From Euphorbia lathyris (taxonomy: Eukaryota > Streptophyta > Magnoliopsida > Malpighiales > Euphorbiaceae): 64,000 bases of DNA. Location: the NCBI RefSeq assembly GCF_963576675.1, contig NC_088916.1:18018501-18082500 (forward strand). The letters are read 5' to 3'. Each line of letters opens with the position of its first letter. Position 1 is the first letter of the stretch. The notes under the pieces are model-generated. The model was not told the DNA's origin. It saw nothing but the letters and a program-made list of their open reading frames with translations, and searched no databases. This document shows positions 8,663-19,808 of this stretch, piece after piece. Position numbers and translations under genes: made by a program.

Positions 8663-11600
8663 ATGACTGTAACAAGCAACAACTCACTCAGACCACTCCT
8701 GGAAAAGGAAAAACTTTCAGGGACTGATTTCCTTGACTGTCCTATAAACTCACAAAAGGTTTATAGACACGAGTGGGAGGAATCTGTACTGACTGCTACC
8801 TTACCAGCCAATAAAGGGAACACACCTAAGGGAAAGGCCAAGTCCAAGTCCAAGGCGAACGCCCAAAAGGCCAAGTCAAAGACAAGGAAGGTGGCATCTC
8901 CTAAAGGTAGGTTGGCCTCGATAGATGATATCTGTCACGAGTGTAATGAGAAGGGACACTGGAAGAACGTGTGTCCAAAGCTAAGGGAGAAACAGAAGGC
9001 TAAAGCTTCTGGTTCTAGCGTTTATGTTGTTGAGGTAAATCTGGCTATTTCTACATCTTGGGTTTTAGACACTGCATGTGGTACTCACATTTGTTCAAAT
9101 GTGCAGGGACTGGGAAATAGGAGGTTGTTAGGATCTGGTGAAGTGGATCTTCGAGTCGGCAATGGTGCTCGTGTAGAGGCCTTGGAGATCGGAGATTACA
9201 CTTTAGAGATGCCTACTGGTTTAGTTTTAGAACTCAGAGATTGTTGTTTTGTACCTGCAATGCGCAGGAACATTATCTTAGTTTCTATGTTGGATGTTTC
9301 CGGTTTTAATTTTAATATTGGACGTGGTAGGATTTCTATACATCGTGGCAATATTGTTTATGGAACCGCATTTCTAGAAAATGGTTTGTATATCCTTGAT
9401 CTAAAATGTAGTGAATCAATCTATAACATAAATGCTAAAAGGATTAAGACTAATGAACTGAATCCTACATATATCTGGCACTGTCGTCTTGGCCACATAA
9501 ATGAGAAACGCATAACTAGGTTTCACTCTAGTGGAGCGCTAGGGTCATTTGACATGCAGTCTTATGACACGTGTGAATCTTGTTTAAGAGGGAAGATGAC
9601 AAAGGCGCCTTTCACCAAAACTGGTGTAAGGGCCACAGAGCTATTGGAGCTGATACACTCAGATGTATGCGGTCCAATGAGCACCAGTGCTAGATCTAGT
9701 TTTCTGTACTTTGTTACCTTCACAGATGACTATAGCCGATACGGGTATGTGTATCTGATGAAACATAAATCTGAAACTCTGTTGAGATTCAAAGATTTTA
9801 AAAATGAAGTAGAAAATCAACTTGGCAAGAAAGTAAAAGTGCTCCGGTCTGATAGAGGGGGCGAATACTTGAGCCAAGAGTTTGTCTCATTCTTGAGAGA
9901 GTGTGGGATTGTTTCCCAACTCACTCCTCCTGGTACACCCCAATGGAATGGAGTGTCAAAAAGGAGGAATAGGACCCTGCTCGACATGGTCCGCTCAATG
10001 ATGAGTCAAGCTTCTCTCCCTATCTCCTTTTGGGGATTTGCTTTGGAAACTGCTGCTCATATAATTAACAATACACCGAGCAAGGCAGTTGAAGGAACAC
10101 CATATGAATTATGGACGGGCCGAAAGCCCAACGTTTCCTTCATGAAGATTTGGGGCTGTGATGCACATGTTAAGAAATTGATATTTGGCAAACTAGAGTC
10201 TAGATCTGTTAAATGCCAGTTCGTGGGTTACCCTAAGGAAACTAAGGGTTATTACTTCTACAACCCAGCCGAGAATAAAACATTCGTGGCTAGGTTTGCA
10301 GTCTTTTTGGAAAAGGAATTCCTTTCCAAAGTAGACAGTGGGAGCAATATTGATCTCGCTGAGATTCAAGACTCACTAATTCCTGCAGTAGATGCTGAGG
10401 ATGCTCAGGTAACTGATTTAGGTCCTCAAGAAATTGAAGAGGCTGAACCAGTTACACAGGAACCTAGAAGGTCTGATAGGACACGTCATCAGCCCGAGAG
10501 GTACGGCTTTGTCGTGACTGATGATGGGGACATAATGGTCGATGACCAGGATGAGCCCAAGACTTATCAAGAGGCTATTGAAAGCCCACAATCAGATCAA
10601 TGGCGTAAAGCCATGGAGGCTGAAATGCAGTCTATGCGTGATAACCAAGTGTGGAACTTGGTGGATCCACCTCCGGGTGTTAAAACGATTGGCTGCAAGT
10701 GGTGTTTCAAATTAAAAGCTGATAACACCTTCAAGGGGCGACTGGTGGCAAAAGGTTATAGACAAATCCAAGGAATTGACTATGATGAAACTTTTTCACC
10801 AGTTGCTATGTTCAAATCCATTAGGATAGTACTGGCCATAGCTGCATGGTATAACTATGAGATATGGCAGATGGATGTTAAAACCGCTTTCCTGAACGGG
10901 AAGTTACTGGAGGATGTCTACATGACACAACCAGAGGGTTTTATCGATCCGAAGTATCCTAACCGAGTATGTAAGCTTCAAAGATCCATTTATGGATTGA
11001 AGCAAGCATCTAGGTCATGGAATCAAAGATTCAATGAAGCCATAACTGAATATGGTTTCGTGCAGAATCCTGATGAACCCTGTGTGTATATGAAATTCAG
11101 TGGGAGCATATCCACTTTCCTGATATTGTATGTCGATGACATACTGCTCATTGGAGGCGATATACCAACACTGAAAGGCGTGAAGCAGTGGTTGAGTAAA
11201 TGCTTCGCAATGAAAGACTTAGGAGAAGCCGAAACGATCTTAGGGATTAGGATCTACAGAGATAGATCCAACAGACTTCTAGGCTTGAGTCAGGCAACGT
11301 ACATAGACAAAGTTCTTAGAAGATTCAGCATGGACTAGGCTAAGAAAGGATTCATGCCTATGCGCCATGGGTTGAAACTTGGTAAGAAAGATTGTCCTCG
11401 GACAAAGCAGGACAGAGAGAACATGGAAAAGATCCCATATGCGTCAGCTATAGGATCTATCATGTATTCTATGTTATGTACAAGGCCAGATGTTGCATTT
11501 GCACTTAGCATGACTAGCCGGTACCAGTCAGACCCCGGCGAGGAGCACTGGAAGGCAGTTAAGGCTATCCTAAAGTACCTTAAGTGTACCAAGGATCTCT

Positions 11601-12118
11601 TTTTAGTTTTTGGTGGGCAAGAGGAGCTGGCAGTATCATGTTACACTGACGCGAGTTTCGAGACTGATGAGGACCAGAAACAATCACAATCTGGTTATGT
11701 TTTTCTCCTGAATGGTGGTGCCATTAGTTGGAGATCCTCAAAGCAGCCTACCATTGCCGATTCTACAACGGAAGCTGAGTACATAGCTGCATGTGATGCT
11801 GCAAAGGAAGCAGTTTGGATCAAGAAGTTCATAACTGACTTTGGTGTAGTTCCCACTATCCTAGGTGTAGTTGATGTTTTCTGTGATAACAACGGTGCCA
11901 TAGCACAAGCACTGGAGCCCCGATCACACAAGAGATCCAAACATGTACTTAGAAAGTTTCACCTCATCCGGAAGATCCAGGCGAGAGGTGACATTACATT
12001 ACAGAGAGTTGACATCGAGAACAATGTCGCAGATTCGTTTACCAAGGCACTTGCACAGCGCCTACATGATGGTCATACTAGATCTATAGGGATTAGGGCA
12101 ATGCCTGCTTGGAACTAG
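8663..12118 (+). pseudogene. Angela-like gag-pol (interrupted)
   Basis: One reading frame carries a short gag start (from ATG 8663), then the zinc knuckle CHECNEKGHWKNVC (CX2CX4HX4C). Next come the protease motif WVLDTACGTHIC, an integrase (HCRLGH..CESC zinc part, HSDVCGP and RSDRGGE catalytic Asp motifs), RT with YVDDILL, and RNase H (YTDASF, STTEAEY, DNNGAIA). A TAG at 11336-11338 splits it near the RT/RNase H boundary, with the same frame on both sides. Most of the usual gag (about 200 residues after FLD) appears deleted. The expected integrase Glu in NGVSER reads as Lys (NGVSKRRN). Together these make the copy non-autonomous. Confidence 0.88.
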
Positions 12119-12132
12119 TCCAAGTGGGAGAC
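12119..12132 (+). promoter_or_regulatory. Polypurine tract
   Basis: The purine-rich AAGTGGGAGA stretch directly precedes the 3' LTR at 12133. This is the expected plus-strand primer position in Copia elements. Confidence 0.7.
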
Positions 12133-13830
12133 TGTTGGTGTGCCCTAGTTCTTAGGCATTGGTTGATGAATATTGTATTATGCTTTTTGATTATTCTTGC
12201 ATAGATACACTATTTGTGTTATATTAATAAAGGCATTAATCTAGTTCATTTATATCTTGTGCTATAATATGAATAGAGAATCCATTGATTGATAATCGTA
12301 AAACTATATCCCAAGTCTATTCTATCATGGGAATGATTAGGACCACAGACTTGTATATTCGACGACTGTATGGTAGTAATTGATACTAGCCATAGCACTT
12401 GATAAGTCAGTTGTGAATATGGGTACATGTTGTATACATGTGACTGGATCGATCCGCCTGAGAAAACTACATGGTGGTTGTGTCATTAGTTTTCTTAAGT
12501 AGGTCTCTAACTATCTTCAGACCAGATTTCATTATAATATCAATATGGGATCCGGTTCACTTTGACATACGCCTAACAGGTCTGTAACAGGATGCCAAAT
12601 ACGGGTATGATTGGGTGAACAGGTGAACACATTAGTATTGATAGTGAAGTGATGGAATTACCACTCACATAACAGTGAGATGATATCACAGGCCACTTGA
12701 TAAGTGAGATTGATAAGTGTGTGGCCACACCCTGATAAGTAGTTTACTTATCTGATTTATTAATCTACTTAAGATTAAGAAATATCATAAACAACAGAGA
12801 GGATGACAGCCGCCATGCCTCTAGTTTATAATATCGATATCAAATGGTAAAAGAAGTTAAGACATAACTACAGGGTCTCTGCATCTTTAGACTGCTGAAA
12901 TAGCTGTATTGGTTAGGGGCAGTAATGGTTTGCTAGAACCCACTTACTGTCTGTGGGCCGTGAGCCCACTGCTAGCTAAGGACAGTCCCATAGGATCGTG
13001 CACATTGAACATCTGAGTTAGAACTTATAGAACGGTACACTGGAGGGATGAGACTAATTAATTGGTTGACAGTAAAAAGTCAAGGTAATTAATTGGTGGT
13101 TAATTAATTGATTAATTGATACTTTGTATCAATGTGATTGATTAATAAATTTAGGCGTTGAGTATTTAATTGGTTAATTAGTTTACGAGATGTAATTAAT
13201 TAATTTGTAAATTAATGAAATTGCATTCGTGAATAATTAATCAAAATGATACGTCAATTTATTAATTAGTGTTGTTTATTTAGTTGGGGTAATTAAATTT
13301 AATCTAATTATAACTAATTGCATAGAATAAATACTATTGGTATTTATTTAAGTGATTATGTTAGAATTAGATTAGTTTTGTAATTAACCAATTAACCCTA
13401 AACTAATTAGGTTTAGGAATAACTACACTATATATAATAAAAGCCTAAAACCTAATTAACTTAACTCATAGATAATATTCGGCCACCACAAATACAATAC
13501 AGAGATATTGTATTCGGCCACCATATTCAAGATAGTGGAATAGTTTTTGGCATAATTTCATTATCTCTCCAGTTCTTCTTCGTTCTTCGGCTAGCACTGG
13601 TTCTGACTCAATAGCTGTTCGTGCACCTGACAACGGAGATCTTACTAGCTTGTGGATTCTTCAGCCATCTCTAGAAGAGACAATCCGCGTATGTTTATAT
13701 CCCTAAACGGATCAAAAGGTTTTATTCAATCAATGGTTAACGGACAAAGATCAAATTAAAGGGATTAGAAATAAATTTTAAACCGCAATTCCGTTGCGCT
13801 ACAGTTGATTAACTGGCAATAATCCTAACA
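12133..13830 (+). repeat. 3' LTR of the Angela-like Copia (5251-13830)
   Basis: 1698 bp, starting TGTTGGTGTGCCC and ending ATCCTAACA. It is nearly identical to 5251-6949, with one single-base deletion near the end and about 17 substitutions by hand count. It is followed by the TSD copy AAAGG. Confidence 0.92.
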
Positions 13831-13835
13831 AAAGG

Positions 13836-14986
13836 ATGCCGCCAATATCAAAGATATGGGTAGATTCAAAGAGTTCCTGCAGATGAGATGTACGCAGTCG
13901 TCAAGCCATGACCCTTCAGAGGATGGGCAATTGATTTGATAGGGAAAATTTATCCCGCATCATCAAAAGGGCACAGCTTTATGATCGTGACAATAGACTA
14001 CTTCACAAAATGGGTGGAGGCCTTACCAATGAAGAAAGTGGACCAGAGAGATGTTGTGAAGTTCATCAAGGAGAACATCATTCACAGGTATGGGATCCTC
14101 AGTCAATTACTACAGACCAAGGAACCATGTTCACTAGAGAAGAGATGAAGGACTTCATGGAAGATTATGGAATCAAGTTCTTGCACTTTATCCCTCATTA
14201 TCCACAAGCTAATGGTCAAGCCGAGGCTTCCAACAAAGTTCTCATCAACATCCTTGAAAAGATGATCGAAGATAATCCCAGGGAATGACATGTCTTACTT
14301 TCAGAAACTTTATGGGCACACAGAACATAAAAAATGAGTGCCACAGGCGTCAGTCCTTTCTCGTTAACATATGGACATGATGTCATGCTTCCTATGGAGG
14401 TAGTAGTTCCATCCTTCAGAGTAGCCAGACAAAATGAACTCACTCTAGCAGAATACACAGAAGCTATATGATGATGGAACTTGAAGAGTCTGATGAAACC
14501 AGAATGCAAGCACTTGATCGAATGATCGCCCAGAAAAAGAAAGTAACCAGAGCATACAATAAGAGAGTGAAGAAAAAGACCTTTAAAGAAGGAGACATGG
14601 TTTGGAAACTCATCTTACCAGTTGGGAGTAAAGATAGAGCATATGGAAAATGGTCTCCAAATTGGGAAGCACCATTCAAAGTCTTCCAAGTTCTAAAAGG
14701 AAACTCTTATTGGTTAGCCAACTTGCAAGGGGAGCCACATAAGAGGGTTCCTCAATGGAAAGTACCTCAAGAAATTATATCCCATCCTTTGGGAACTGAG
14801 GGAGCATCATCCATAGGATATAAGCAATATGTATTTGATGTAACACAAAGCAATTTTAATTTGAAAATTATAAAGCTGGCTTATAGCCGCTATTCTATTT
14901 GCAATAAAATAATAGCAAGCCGCAAGGCCGCAATTTATTCATCAATCAATGTCTATCAAGTCTATCTAACAAATAAAACTCTTTGA
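13836..14986 (+). pseudogene. Tat-like Gypsy integrase fragment, part 2 (catalytic core and C-terminus)
   Basis: This continues the integrase begun at 4976. WAIDLIGKIYPASSKGHSF and VTIDYFTKWVEALP form the first catalytic Asp region. It continues, after a frameshift near 14100, as TTDQGTMFTREEM and FIPHYPQANGQAEASNK (second Asp and Glu). Then come decayed segments and KKTFKEGDMVWKLILP..GKWSPNWEAPFKV, the integrase C-terminal GPY/F-like region. Stops and frameshifts (for example after 14286 and 14469) show long decay. The PASSKGH and YPQANGQAE style fits the Tat group. Confidence 0.8.
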
Positions 14987-15089
14987 GGACAATTTACCTT
15001 CCCATTGTTGGAATCATGTTGATTTTCTCCATTGAATTGATTGATTCGACTTCTGCTCCTTGGCACTGGAAAACCCATCGTTAGAATAA

Positions 15090-15520
15090 GGATTGGTAGT
15101 GCACCGATGTCCACAACAACTTTATTGACAACTTGAATTAGTGATGCACTCAAAAGCAACTTGTTGGCACCTTGATTAAAGGAAACCGATTGATGATTGA
15201 TCCGACCTTTAATCCTTCCCATCGGGAAACTTTTTTGTCAGAATAGGTAATGGTTGTGCACTTATGTTCAGAGGCCTCTACTTCTTGGCACCGACAAACC
15301 CTTTGTGAGAACATGGACTGGTTATGGACTTATGTTCAAGAGCTCTAATCCAACATATAAGCAAGCCGAATGATGGAAACTTGGTTAACAAGAGTTGGTG
15401 ATGCACGTACAACTTGTTAGCACCGTGATTAAAGGAACCCGATCAATGATTGATTCATCCTCTAATTTCGGATGCTAGCAAGCTTTCCCGTCACAATAGG
15501 GACTGTGCATGTAATAATAT
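15090..15520. repeat. Diverged tandem repeats in the Gypsy 3' region
   Basis: Blocks at about 15156-15270 and 15411-15520 share CTTGTTrGCACCkTGATTAA-like starts, a GATTGATGATTGAT-like stretch, and GGGAAACTTT/AATAGG ends, offset by about 255 bp. Shorter similar stretches lie in between. Tat-type Gypsy elements often carry tandem repeats between pol and the 3' LTR. The remaining non-coding stretch, 14987-15750, shows no other feature. Confidence 0.5.
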
Positions 15521-15750
15521 ATACAGCAGCCCCAAGGACGACTTCATAAAAAATTAGCAGTCTGCAATTGAGAGGGAACAACCTGCAATTTGTAAAAAAA
15601 AAACAATATTGTTGATGATTGAAATTTCAGCCGTCTGTATGGATGATTCTTCGGGACAAGCTTCCTGAAATGCTCAAGCCTTTTCTATCTAATCAAAGTG
15701 TAAATAATTCCTTCAAAGCATCGAAATATTTCTCCTCCATCAGACTCCTT

Positions 15751-16032
15751 CTATTCCTTACATTTATTCATTGCTGATTCTATTCTTTTCATCACATCAT
15801 TCAATGAATCTCCTAATTCAGAACCCGTCATTCCATGATAGCCTTCAACACCAAAAGGATATTTCTGAAAAAAAACATCGCTCAAAAATTTTCTCGCAGG
15901 TTCAAAATCTCGGTTGTAACTGAACATTTGAGGTTTTAAATAATGGCCATCATCCTCATTCGGCTCCAGTTCGATCAAATGGTCTGCAACTTCAGTTGCT
16001 TCTACAAGCTTTTGGGATCTGATCCAGGTAAA
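15751..16032 (-). pseudogene. Possible PPR-protein C-terminal (E-motif) fragment
   Basis: The minus-strand open frame contains VADHLIELEPNEDDGHY followed by a FSYNRDFEPARKF stretch. This resembles the E-motif region after the last pentatricopeptide repeat (xxLxELEPxNxGxY..LSNxYxxxxxWxxAxKV). It then ends in a charged helix (DVMKRIESAMNKCKE) and a stop at 15751. An AG acceptor-like site (minus strand) lies just upstream near 16028. No repeats precede it, so it is a broken gene or a captured exon. The match is modest and could be chance. Confidence 0.35.
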
Positions 16033-16044
16033 CAGATGATACAA

Positions 16045-16624
16045 AGGTTAGAATATTTTATATTTTAGTTTTTGTTTCTATCTGATTAACCCGTTGTTTG
16101 TTTAGTTTTGAATTCATCCTATTGATATTTATTTATTTAGTTAGTTATTTTCAACTCCTATTCACAATTGAAACTCTTATTTACTAAATAATTTTTGGGT
16201 CCTGGTGTTATCTTTTTGTTGTTTAATAAAAATGAAAGACTAGCTCTTATTATTTCTAATCAAATTAATTTTGTTAAAATTGTAATTAGGATTAGCTTTT
16301 CTTTTACGGTTTCTAATTCATGTGTAAGATTAAATACTTAGTCTTTTATTTCAATTAAATATTTAATTTTGTCTTATTTTATTTTATTTTTAACTTTATG
16401 CATTTCCAATTTTACGGAGTCTAAAAAATTTGTTAGCAACCAAGCATAAATGTTCGTTTGTCAAATCCATGCTTGCGGGGATAATTGTTTGCACCATAAA
16501 TAATTTTTTGGCTTTTAATTATTTTTAATATATTAATTGGCTACGTCTAAGTATATTTTTCTAAAGTGGACATCAGGGGAGACTTGAAGTAAACTTAGGG
16601 GAACCAAGAGCCGGTTAATATTTT
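16045..16624. other. AT-rich intergenic sequence
   Basis: No ORF with recognisable content, no terminal repeats and no RNA gene were seen. Confidence 0.5.
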
Positions 16625-17082
16625 TGTTGGAAAATTTATATATAAATGAAATTAGTATAAATTCCAATAGTCATCCTTGTTCATGAACAGTTGTGTTCGT
16701 TCATGATTAGTCGTGTCAGTTCATGAACAGTCTTGTTCGTTCATGAATAGTCGTGTTCATTAGAGAACAGACATGTCCATTCAAGTTCTATATATACATG
16801 ATGGAACTGTCAGATTGATATACTTTGAAATATTATTCTCTGAATCATTTCTGCTATCTGTACCTGTTGTTTTGTTCTACTCCAGAGATAGCTATTATAC
16901 ACTCGGTAAGAGTTCGCTTGCGTAATCTGTTTTATCCTGGGAGACGATTGTTAATAGCGACAACATCTGTCTTAAGGAAACTGCTAATACATGCCTCTGA
17001 TTTGTCTAAACTTTTTCCTTTTTAATTAATTATTTACTATTCATGTTTCTTTTTGTGTTTATTTGTTCTTGGTTTAATCATT
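16625..17082 (+). mobile_element. Solo or orphan LTR (Tnt1/Tork-like Copia)
   Basis: It starts TGTTGGAAAATTTATATAT. It has a block of 20-bp tandem repeats (16679-16778), a TATA-like TCTATATATACATG about 10 nt later, and a TCTGAATCATTTCTGCTATCTG-like R region typical of Tnt1/TLC1-type LTRs. It may end CTAACA at 17082. No PBS or gag follows. The right boundary and TSD are not clear. Confidence 0.5.
16679..16778 (+). repeat. 20-bp tandem repeat, five copies
   Basis: Units of exactly 20 bp with consensus GTTCATGAAyAGTCGTGTTC start at 16679, 16699, 16719, 16739 and 16759, the last being the most diverged. They sit upstream of the TATA-like box in the LTR, where Tnt1-type LTRs carry repeated enhancer boxes. 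There are no unique spacers, so this is not a CRISPR. Confidence 0.85.
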
Positions 17083-17510
17083 TTCTAACATTCTTAAGAC
17101 AGAAGTTTAAATATTTCTGATTTTTCCAAAAGACAATATAATGTTTAAACAACAATAAGATGTATGCTTCTATTTTTCTGTAGGTTCTTTCATTTCAAAG
17201 TTTGCTGGTTTTGTTTTTTTAATTAAGTTCAATAAACCAAAAACAAAACTTTAAAAAAAACTTGATATAACTTTGACGAATCCCAAATGTGCTCCGACGG
17301 TCCCTGAATAGTCCGGAAATGCTCCACAGGCTTGGGTCTGGATCGGAAATGCTCAAATAGGCCTAAAAACACCTGAAAACGCGGAAAATGCCAAAAATAA
17401 TAGAAATTACTAATTCTAACTAAAAGATAACAAAACGATAATAAAATTAAAAGGAAATAAAGCAAAAATGGGCTAAAATGATCCTAAAAACCTTATACAA
17501 ATGGGAGCTA
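17083..17510. other. LTR-retrotransposon non-coding debris
   Basis: No valid ORF. 17270-17510 (TCCGGAAATGCTCxACAGG, GAAAATGCCAAAAATAATAG, then TACAAATGGGAGCTATCA) resembles a Gypsy leader or LTR edge common in plants. It joins the Copia pol relic abruptly near 17511. Confidence 0.35.
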
Positions 17511-19231
17511 TCAGACCCAAACGGGCTTTAGAAACTGTTGATGATAACAGTCAGGACCCTCAACAAGAAACTGATGTTGAAATTGAGGAAGAGGCTGAGC
17601 CTAGAAGGAGTAATAGATCTAGGGTAGAAAAATCATTTGGTCCAAATTTTCTAACCTATATGGTAGAGGCGGAGCCTCGGACCTACAAGGCAGCTGTAAG
17701 CTCAACGGAAAGCCCTTTATGGAAAGAGGCTACAAGGAGTGAAATTGACTCCATCTTGCAAAACCATACATGGGAAGTAGTGGACCTCCCTTCGGGAACA
17801 AAACCACTAAGCTCTAGATGAATTTTCAAACGGAAAATGAAAACAGATGGAATAATTGATAAGTATAAGGCCAGATTGGTTATAAAAGGTTATAGACAAA
17901 AAGAAGGTCTTGACTACTTTGACACGTACTCTCCTGTGTCTAGGATAACGTCTATTAGGATGATACTTTCAATCGCCGCTTTACGGAACCTTGAAATACA
18001 TCAGATGGATGTTAAGATAGCTTTCTTGAATGGAGATCTTGATGAAGAGATCTACATGGAACAACCTGAAGGTTGTGTAGCTCCAGGTCAAGAAAGAAAA
18101 GTCTGTAAATTGGTGAAGTCTTTATATGGATTAAAGGAAGCACCAAAACAATGGCATAAGAAGTTTGATGATGTCATGATGACAAACGACTATCAAATAA
18201 ACGAGTGTGACAAATGTATTTATGTCAAAACTACAAATGAAGGATATATCATTTTGTGTTTGTATGTTGATGACATACTTATTGTTGGAAGTAATGACAA
18301 GATGGTGAAGAGTACCAAGGACATGTTAAACTCATGGTTTGATATGAAAGATATGGGGCTCGCAGATGTGATTTTGGGCATCCAAATCAAACGTTCACCT
18401 AACAGTATCATCTTGACTCAGTCACACTATGTGGATAAGATTCTTGGCAAGTTTAGTAAGAATGATTCTGGTATCGCTAGAACTCCAATCGACACTAGCC
18501 AACATTTATGCAAAAATAAAGGTGAAAGCGTTGTAGAATACGCAAGAGTTATAGGCAGCCTAATGTATCTCATGAGTTGTATAAGGCCTGATATTGCTTT
18601 TACTGTCAGCAGTTTAAGTATATACACGAGTAATCCAGGAGAAATCCACTGGAAAGCCATTGTAAGAATACTTCGGTATTTAAGATATACTCGTGATTAT
18701 GGATTGCACTATACGAGAGAACCTGTTGTGTTAGAAGGATTCTCTGATGCAAGTTGGATATCTGATATAAAAGATTCCAAAGGCACGAGTGGATATGTGT
18801 TTACTCTAGCAGGAGGAGCAGTATCCTGGAAATCCTCAAGGCAAACAATTATAACAAGATCCACTATGGAGTCTGAGTTTATAGCTTTAGATAAAGAAGG
18901 AGAAGAAGCCGAGTGGCTACGAAACTTCTTGGAGGATGTTCCTATGTGGCCCAAACCTGTGCCCACAATTTGTATACATTGTGATAATCAAACAACGATT
19001 AAGAGAGCATAGAATGGGATATATAACGGTAAACCTCGACACATGCGTCGTCGACATAACTCCGTTAGACAACTGATCTCAACAAGTGTTATTTCTGTTG
19101 ATTTTATTGGATCAAAGGATAACACAGTGGATACGCTAATCAAAGGGTTAAATAGAGATCAAGTTGAAAAATCATCGAAAGGAATGGGACTAAAGCCCAT
19201 AGAGAATAGGCATTATGTGAAGGAGATATAG
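17511..19231 (+). pseudogene. Copia pol remnant (RT and RNase H)
   Basis: One frame holds the post-integrase spacer (EAEPRRSNRSRVEK), then RT and RNase H. RT runs from WKEATRSEIDSI and [24 protein letters not shown] through [10 protein letters not shown] to [10 protein letters not shown]. RNase H has [15 protein letters not shown] and CDNQTT, then MRRRHNSVRQL and TLIKGLNRDQVEKSSKGMGLKP. Two in-frame stops, TGA 17819-17821 and TAG 19010-19012, interrupt it. The tryptophan expected at the first site suggests TGG to TGA. Gag, protease and integrase are missing, so it is a 5'-truncated relic. Confidence 0.85.
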
Positions 19232-19446
19232 AGGGTGTTTGGTTACCTACTTTTCACCTCTTGTTTACCTTTTCACTTTAAAATGTAGAGTTTTAGGTGT
19301 TTAGTTACATACCTCTTGTTTGCCTTTTACAGCTGAAAAGTAGCTTTTTACAAAAGGAGAGAATTTCTGCTTTTTGTAAAAGTAGCTTTTTCGAAAGGCA
19401 AACAACAACAGAAACAGTAAACAACAAACAACAAGTAGCCAAACAG
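19232..19446. mobile_element. MITE with GTGTTTGG-type ends
   Basis: About 215 bp bounded by GAGGGTGTTTGGTTACCTAC on the left and an inverse match on the right (reverse complement GAGTCTGTTTGGCTACTTGT). The interior has a second GGTGTTTAGTTAC block and AAAGTAGC/GCTACTTTT words. No ORF. The TSD is not clear, so the superfamily (hAT or PIF) is undecided. Confidence 0.5.
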
Positions 19447-19808
19447 ACTCATAGGTTTTCGCAGCTAGCTTATACATTACCGTAATATAGGGTTCAATTA
19501 GTCGATTCCTAAAACAACATTATTCTATTTTTTGCAAACCAGTGCTCAAAATCGGATGATGATTAGGAATATATTATTCAATAAGAGGTCCTTTGGGTAA
19601 GGGGAAAGAAAGATGGAAGACCTAGTAAAATAAATAAATAAAAATAATTATTGAATTAAATAAAAAATTCTCAAAAAAATATTTATGTGCAAACCAATCC
19701 AGGTCGGATAGATCGGTATTATGTGCGCGTGTGGTGGTCAAAAGTCAAAGTCAAACACACATCTTTTAGGTATTTAACGCTTCTACAAAAAATGGGTACC
19801 ACTTGGTA

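Larger units (their letters stand above)
5251..13830 (+). mobile_element. Angela-like Ty1/Copia retrotransposon, complete but defective
   Basis: An 8580-bp element with TG..CA LTRs (5251-6949 and 12133-13830), an initiator-Met-type PBS, gag-pol and a purine tract. TSD AAAGG lies at 5246-5250 and 13831-13835. It is inserted into the Gypsy integrase. By hand count the LTRs differ at about 18 of 1699 positions (about 1 %), so the insertion is recent. Defects are a gag with a large internal deletion, one in-frame stop near the RT/RNase H boundary, and loss of the expected integrase catalytic Glu. Lineage is inferred from LTR length and RRNRTLLDMVRSMMS-type integrase motifs. Confidence 0.9.

Noticed and set aside
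15090..15222. Minus-strand ORF 14962-15222 in the Gypsy 3' region
   Set aside because: It overlaps degenerate repeats and the protein shows no known features.
16679..16778. Possible CRISPR array
   Set aside because: The 20-bp units are directly adjacent without spacers, in a plant LTR.
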